Below, piece after piece: positions 60,513 to 64,000 of a stretch of DNA of 64,000 bases. Below the pieces are notes generated by a model. That model saw nothing but the letters and a program-made list of their open reading frames with translations. It was not told the DNA's origin and did not search any database. How positions within the stretch are numbered: the stretch's first letter is position 1; each line of letters opens with the position of its first letter. A program made the translations under genes and the position numbers. The stretch comes from Streptomyces zaomyceticus (GTDB lineage Bacteria; Actinomycetota; Actinomycetes; Streptomycetales; Streptomycetaceae): positions 1-64,000 of the forward strand of contig NZ_BNBZ01000031.1 in assembly GCF_014656215.1 (NCBI RefSeq). Reading direction: 5' to 3'.

Positions 60513-61193
60513 ATGTCTCTGTCCACCTCGCTCCGCCTGCGCGGCGTCCGTACCGGTGCCACCGCGGCTGCCGCAGTGGCCGTCGCCGGAATCACCCTGG
60601 CCGGGGCGCCGGCCGCCCATGCCGCTCCCGGAGACAGCGGCGACCTCAACGTCCGATCGGCGGGATGGCACTCGCAGGGCCAGGACGGGGTCCAGGTCTG
60701 TGCGTTCACGCTGGTCGCCAACAACTTCGAGTCGCTTCCGGCAGTCCCGTGGACGATCACGGCGCAGCCGCCGACCACGCCCCCCGGTGACACCCTGGTC
60801 AGCACGCTGCCGCTGATCAACGGCGCGGGACGCAGCGAGCGTTATCTGCTCCCCGAGGGCACGTACCAGCTGGTGTGGACGGTCCCGGCGGGCCCGAAGC
60901 ACCGGAGCTTCAAGGTCGACTGCGCCACCCGCGCCTCGGGTCAGGGCCCCCAGCGCCCGGCGCGCCCGAGCGGCAGCCCGGCAGCGGAAATCGGTCCGGG
61001 CTCCGACGCCCGCCAGCCGTCCGGTGCGGTACCCGCGGGCGGTGGCGGCGTCCCGGACCTGGAGAGCCTCAGCGCCGAGGGTGACTCGGGCATCGGCTCC
61101 ACCGTCGGAGTGACCGCCGGTATCACGGCCGCGGTGGCGGCGCTGGTCATGGTCCGCCGGTCCGCGATGCGCCGTGCCCGTAACGAGGCATAA
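60513..61193 (+). CDS. Exported surface protein with C-terminal membrane anchor
   Basis: A 226-residue protein. A signal peptide (RTGATAAAAVAVAGITLAGA, AHA-A site near 34) is followed by a beta-rich domain of about 115 residues (GWHSQGQDGVQVCAFTLVAN, YLLPEGTYQLVWTVPAGPKH, one Cys pair), a Pro/Ser/Gly stalk (about 150-185) and a C-terminal helix GSTVGVTAGITAAVAALVMV with RRSAMRRARNEA. There is no LPXTG. A class F sortase follows 46 bases later in the same direction, the same layout as at 33.7-35.2 kb. ATG 60513 with AAGGAG. Confidence 0.75.
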   Translation: MSLSTSLRLRGVRTGATAAAAVAVAGITLAGAPAAHAAPGDSGDLNVRSAGWHSQGQDGVQVCAFTLVANNFESLPAVPWTITAQPPTTPPGDTLVSTLPLINGAGRSERYLLPEGTYQLVWTVPAGPKHRSFKVDCATRASGQGPQRPARPSGSPAAEIGPGSDARQPSGAVPAGGGGVPDLESLSAEGDSGIGSTVGVTAGITAAVAALVMVRRSAMRRARNEA

Positions 61194-61239
61194 CGCTCAC
61201 TGTCGGCCTCCGCGGCCCCTGCGGCGGGGGCCGAGCCGG

Positions 61240-61887
61240 ATGGTCCGTCTCAGCATGACACTGTCGGTGACCTTCGGCGTGCTGGGCGGCATCCTGTCCG
61301 CCTGCTCCGGGTCGTCCGACGAGCCCGGGGCGGCGACTGCCGCTGTCCGCGCGGATGACGGCGCGGGCGGCGGCACCCCGCCCGCGCCGTCGCAGCGGAC
61401 CGCGCCGGCGCCGCCCCTGGTGCGCTCACCGCCGACGACCGTCGCCGTACCCGTCATCTTCATCGAGGCTCCCATCCGTCCTCTGGGCCTGGACTCCCAG
61501 GGGCGGCTGGGGGCGCCGCCCCTGAGCAAGCCGATGACGGTGGGCTGGCACCGCCGCGGGCCCGCACCCGGGGAAGTGGGCACAGCCGTGCTCGTCGGCC
61601 ACCGTGACACCCTCACGGGACCGGCGATCTTCCTCAACCTCAAGGCGCTACGGCGAGGGGACGCGGTCGAGGTCACCCGTGCCGATCGCCAGGTCGCCGT
61701 CTTCTCCGTCGACGAGGTGAAGACGTACACCAAGGAAGCATTTCCCAGCAACGAGGTGTACGGGCCCAGGGGCCGAGCGGAACTGCGACTCATCACCTGC
61801 GGCGGGCGTTTCGACAAGAAGAGCGGATATTCGGCCAACGTCGTCGTCTTCGCCCACCTGACCGCGTCGAGGTCCCGGTCGGTCTGA
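61240..61887 (+). CDS. Class F sortase, possibly a lipoprotein
   Basis: A 215-residue sortase. The leader MVRLSMTLSVTFGVLGGILS ends in ACSGSS, a lipobox (LSAC, Cys22), so it may be lipid-anchored instead of TM-anchored. A Pro/Ala linker precedes the barrel, where His121 (VLVGHRDT) and Cys187 (RLITCGGR) are the catalytic residues. The catalytic Arg is not evident at the usual place (SANVVVFAHL). ATG 61240 was chosen. ATG 61255 and an upstream GTG at 61174 are in frame. It is downstream of its likely substrate. Confidence 0.85.
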   Translation: MVRLSMTLSVTFGVLGGILSACSGSSDEPGAATAAVRADDGAGGGTPPAPSQRTAPAPPLVRSPPTTVAVPVIFIEAPIRPLGLDSQGRLGAPPLSKPMTVGWHRRGPAPGEVGTAVLVGHRDTLTGPAIFLNLKALRRGDAVEVTRADRQVAVFSVDEVKTYTKEAFPSNEVYGPRGRAELRLITCGGRFDKKSGYSANVVVFAHLTASRSRSV

Positions 61888-62068
61888 GCAGCAATCGCCG
61901 TTCGTCAGGCGGATCACTTGGTGTTCCTGCCGAAGTGGGACAGCCTGCGCCCGGTCAGGTTCAGGCAGCGCCCGGTCATGCTCAGGCATTTCGCGACAGT
62001 GCCATCCACTCGTCGCAGACTGCCTCCGAAGAAACCGTGCGTCTTCCCGGAGGCCCTACGAGAGGCCG
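61888..62068. other. Intergenic DNA, nothing seen
   Basis: No gene between the sortase stop and the hairpin. Confidence 0.4.
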
Positions 62069-62106
62069 AGCGGCCCGCACCCTCTTGACGCGGTGCGGGC
62101 CGCTCG
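62069..62106. terminator. Perfect 14-bp hairpin between convergent genes
   Basis: GAGCGGCCCGCACC pairs with its complement across a ten-base loop. It lies 182 bases past the sortase stop and 81 bases past the convergent TetR stop. Confidence 0.75.
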
Positions 62107-62187
62107 CCATGGCACGTGCCGGTCGGGCCCTGGCTGTGGAGCGGGGTGCCGCCGGCCAAATCGTCGGTCGGGGCTTCCGATACGCCC

Positions 62188-62796
62188 TCACGGCGCTGTA
62201 GCCGGGTCCGCGGTTGCAGCGGCCGGGAGCCCGGCGTCGACGATGTGTTCGGCGAGTTCGCGGGCCGCGGCGGCGGGCGGGCGGTCCTCGGGGCGAGCCG
62301 CACCGGCGGCGAGAAGGCCGTCGACGAGGATGAGCAGTTGGTCGGCGGCGAAGGCGGGGCGCGGGTGCCCGAGGGCGGTGAACTCGTCCGTGAACAGACC
62401 GTGAAGGGTATGCCGGTAGGCCCGTGTCACCTCGTGGCCGGGATGCTCCTGGTCGGTGAGCGCGAGGTCGGCGGCGAGGTAGCGGCAGCCGCGGAAGTCC
62501 GGGCCTGCGGCGATGCGGCCGAGCTGGTCGACGACCGCGAGAAGCCGCGTCCGCGGGTCGTCGCCTGCGGCGTCCATGGTGGCGCGGTACTTCGCCACGT
62601 CCTCGGCGGTGCTGCGGCGCAGGACCTCGGCGATCAGACCGTCCTTGCCACCGAAGTGTTCGTACAGGGAACGGCGCGCGACGTCCGCCGCCTTGAGCAG
62701 GCTGTCCACGCCGACACCGACACCGTGTGTGTAGGTCAGCTCCTGGGCTGCGAGCAGCAGGCGTTCGCGGGGGCCGGGTCTGACGGAAGCGGTCAT
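62188..62796 (-). CDS. TetR-family regulator
   Basis: A 202-residue repressor. The HTH is RERLLLAAQELTYTHGVGVG then LLKAADVARRSLYEHFGGKD, the diagnostic TetR recognition helix. The C-terminal ligand domain has RGCRYLAADLALTDQEHPGH, common in the AcrR group that pairs with a small SnoaL/DUF1348-type protein. ATG 62796. Two near-identical operators lie between it and the divergent SnoaL-like gene. Confidence 0.85.
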   Translation of the reverse strand: MTASVRPGPRERLLLAAQELTYTHGVGVGVDSLLKAADVARRSLYEHFGGKDGLIAEVLRRSTAEDVAKYRATMDAAGDDPRTRLLAVVDQLGRIAAGPDFRGCRYLAADLALTDQEHPGHEVTRAYRHTLHGLFTDEFTALGHPRPAFAADQLLILVDGLLAAGAARPEDRPPAAAARELAEHIVDAGLPAAATADPATAP

Positions 62797-62822
62797 GGCG
62801 TGATTGTGCCAGCGCTTGACGC

Positions 62823-62876
62823 GATAGATCAATCGGTCTATCTATTTCTGCAGACAGTAGATCGACTGGTCTATCT
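62823..62876. promoter_or_regulatory. Two TetR operators
   Basis: GATAGATCAATCGGTCTATC (62823-62842) and a second copy AGATCGACTGGTCTAT (62859-62874) share the pattern AGATC-n2-n2-GGTCTAT. Both lie in the 96-base divergent gap, so the TetR protein probably controls both genes. Confidence 0.75.
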
Positions 62877-62892
62877 CGTTCGAGGAGGCGTC

Positions 62893-63288
62893 ATGTCCGT
62901 GCGCAGCACCGCCGAAGTCATCGACCGTTTCAACCGCGCGTTCACCGAGCGTGATGCGGCCCTCCTGGCCGATCTGGTCGCCGAGGACTGCGTCATGGAG
63001 AGCGTCCAGCCCGCGCCGAGCGGGGAGCGGGTCGTCGGACGAGAAGCCTGTACGGAGTGGTGGACGGCCCTCGTCGACGACCCCGCCACGCAGTTCACCC
63101 CGCAGGAGGTGATCGTGGCGGGTGACCGCGCGACGATCGTGTGGACCTATCGCTTCGGGGACGGCACCGACCAGTGGGTGCACGGCGTCAACGTCATGCG
63201 CGTGACGGAGGGCCGGATCGCGGAGGCCCTCGGCTTCAGCAAGACCGCCGGCGAGGTTCCGTTGGCCTCGGAGGCCGACGTCGTATGA
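62893..63288 (+). CDS. SnoaL-like (NTF2-fold) protein
   Basis: A 131-residue NTF2-fold protein: VIDRFNRAFTERDAALLADL, VAEDCVMESVQPAPSGERVV, WTYRFGDGTDQWVHGVNVMR and VTEGRIAEALGFSKTAG. It has the FNxxFxxRD start and the typical D-H pair region of SnoaL-like enzymes, which act as cyclases or isomerases on small molecules. ATG 62893 with GAGGAGG. It is divergent from a TetR gene with shared operators. A hairpin terminator follows at 63301. Confidence 0.8.
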   Translation: MSVRSTAEVIDRFNRAFTERDAALLADLVAEDCVMESVQPAPSGERVVGREACTEWWTALVDDPATQFTPQEVIVAGDRATIVWTYRFGDGTDQWVHGVNVMRVTEGRIAEALGFSKTAGEVPLASEADVV

Positions 63289-63300
63289 AGCGACCCTGAA

Positions 63301-63328
63301 GCGCCGGAGCCGATCCCGGCTCCGGCGC
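63301..63328 (+). terminator. Hairpin terminator after the SnoaL-like gene
   Basis: GCGCCGGAGCC pairs with GGCTCCGGCGC across a short loop, 13 bases after the stop codon. Confidence 0.75.
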
Positions 63329-63457
63329 GGTCGTACGACCCATGACCTGCTCCCACCCACATCGCGACCCGGAATCACGGGGACGGGCGGCCGACACCAG
63401 CGAAACAGGGGCCCTCTCTTCGGAACCTGCCGTTACCGCCCCATCGTGGGGCCAGGG
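63329..63457. other. Intergenic DNA between convergent genes
   Basis: Nothing seen. Confidence 0.4.
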
Positions 63458-64000
63458 TCAGAAGGCGTAGCGCACCCGCATCCACGGGGCTCGGTCCTCG
63501 ATCAGGCGGGCCAGTGCGTCGACGGCCTGCGCCTTGGTGGCATTGCGGTAGCGCACGTTCCAGCTGCCGTTCTCGGAGCGCTTCGGCTGCTGGATGTCCG
63601 GACGCCACAGAGCACCCTCCGCGCGCGGGTGCCAGCCGAGATTGACCTGGTGGAGGTCCTGGTTGTGGGTCAGCAGGATGATCTCCGCCGCCGCCTGGTC
63701 CTTGACCCGCTGCGGGAGTACGTCGTCCATGGCCCGGAGCAGATCGCCCCAGGCCTGTTCCCAGCCGGGGCGGATCACCACCGGTGAGAGGTTGAAGTGC
63801 ACCTCGTACCCGGCGTCGAGGAAATCCGCCGCGGCGGCGATACGGTCCGGTACCGGACTGGTCCGGATGTCGAGGAGTCGGGAGTCGTCGGGCGGCATGA
63901 CGGAGAACCGGATCCGGGTACGGCCCTGTGGATCGAGTCGCAGCAGGTCGGGGTTGACGAACTTGGTGGCGAACGAGGCCTTGGCCGTGGGCCAGCGCCG
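63458..64000 (-). CDS. Spore photoproduct lyase-like radical SAM protein, N-terminus beyond window
   Basis: The frame runs from the right edge to a stop at 63458, giving the last 180 residues. ASFATKFVNPDLLRLDPQGR, TRIRFSVMPPDDSRLLDIRT, DAGYEVHFNLSPVVIRPGWE and AEIILLTHNQDLHQVNLGWH match the C-terminal half of the SPL family (SVMP, then HxNLSPV), whose N-terminal half holds the CxxxCxxC cluster and lies outside. An ATG at 63898 is internal, not the start. The role is DNA thymine dimer (spore photoproduct) repair or a related radical reaction. Confidence 0.85.
   Translation of the reverse strand, partial: RRWPTAKASFATKFVNPDLLRLDPQGRTRIRFSVMPPDDSRLLDIRTSPVPDRIAAAADFLDAGYEVHFNLSPVVIRPGWEQAWGDLLRAMDDVLPQRVKDQAAAEIILLTHNQDLHQVNLGWHPRAEGALWRPDIQQPKRSENGSWNVRYRNATKAQAVDALARLIEDRAPWMRVRYAF

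Overview
The window is high-GC DNA with the codon bias, short leaders and gene families of Streptomyces or a very close actinobacterium. Markers include a DUF6479 protein, class F sortases, a Cmx-type chloramphenicol exporter, many TetR, HxlR, MerR and RpiR regulators, several apparently leaderless starts and many decayed IS5 and IS701 transposases. The mix of contingency genes, broken genes and small DUF proteins suggests an accessory chromosome arm rather than the core. No rRNA, tRNA or CRISPR array was seen.

Layout. 0-5 kb: a gene cut by the left edge, an IS5 remnant, a chloramphenicol-type exporter behind a hairpin-rich leader, and a dienelactone-hydrolase-like enzyme. 5-11.5 kb: a redox-looking group (NmrA-like NAD(P)-binding protein, flavin-dependent acyl-CoA-dehydrogenase-like enzyme, 14-TM exporter, divergent HxlR regulator) separated by long non-coding stretches that hold minisatellites with a 17-bp period. 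12-17.5 kb: an amidase with a divergent TetR, a fasciclin protein, a DUF6479 protein and a MerR-methyltransferase fusion behind a MerR-style promoter. 17.7-28.2 kb: the most coherent system. It has a polar amino acid ABC transporter (binding protein, permease, ATPase) translationally coupled to an M20 peptidase, two secreted S51 (cyanophycinase-like) peptidases, aspartate ammonia-lyase and an RpiR regulator. A GlnR-box-like site lies between the two divergent halves, and a decayed second copy of the regulator and binding protein lies at one end. I read this as a nitrogen-scavenging pathway for an Asp-rich extracellular peptide, possibly cyanophycin: cleave outside, import, hydrolyse, deaminate aspartate.

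28-35 kb: membrane proteins, a small ORF carrying a seven-copy heptamer repeat, two divergent glycosyltransferases, and a class F sortase next to a repeat-rich, C-terminally anchored surface protein. 35.8-51.7 kb: a decay zone with IS701 and IS5 remnants, frameshifted genes and small conserved proteins (DUF6193, DUF4362-like, DUF4259, DUF6434, DUF3885, DUF2867, DUF4239, a HEAT-repeat protein). It also holds a broken TetR gene whose operators appear intact. 51.8-64 kb: a gamma-carbonic-anhydrase fold protein, an NmrA-like protein under a MerR-type promoter, a maleylpyruvate-isomerase-like protein divergent from a WYL regulator, AraC, an O-methyltransferase, VOC and small proteins, a second surface-protein/class F sortase pair, a TetR/SnoaL-like pair with two operators, and a spore photoproduct lyase-like gene cut by the right edge.

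Most functions rest on motif and family recognition by eye. No searches were run, so family names carry the stated confidence only.
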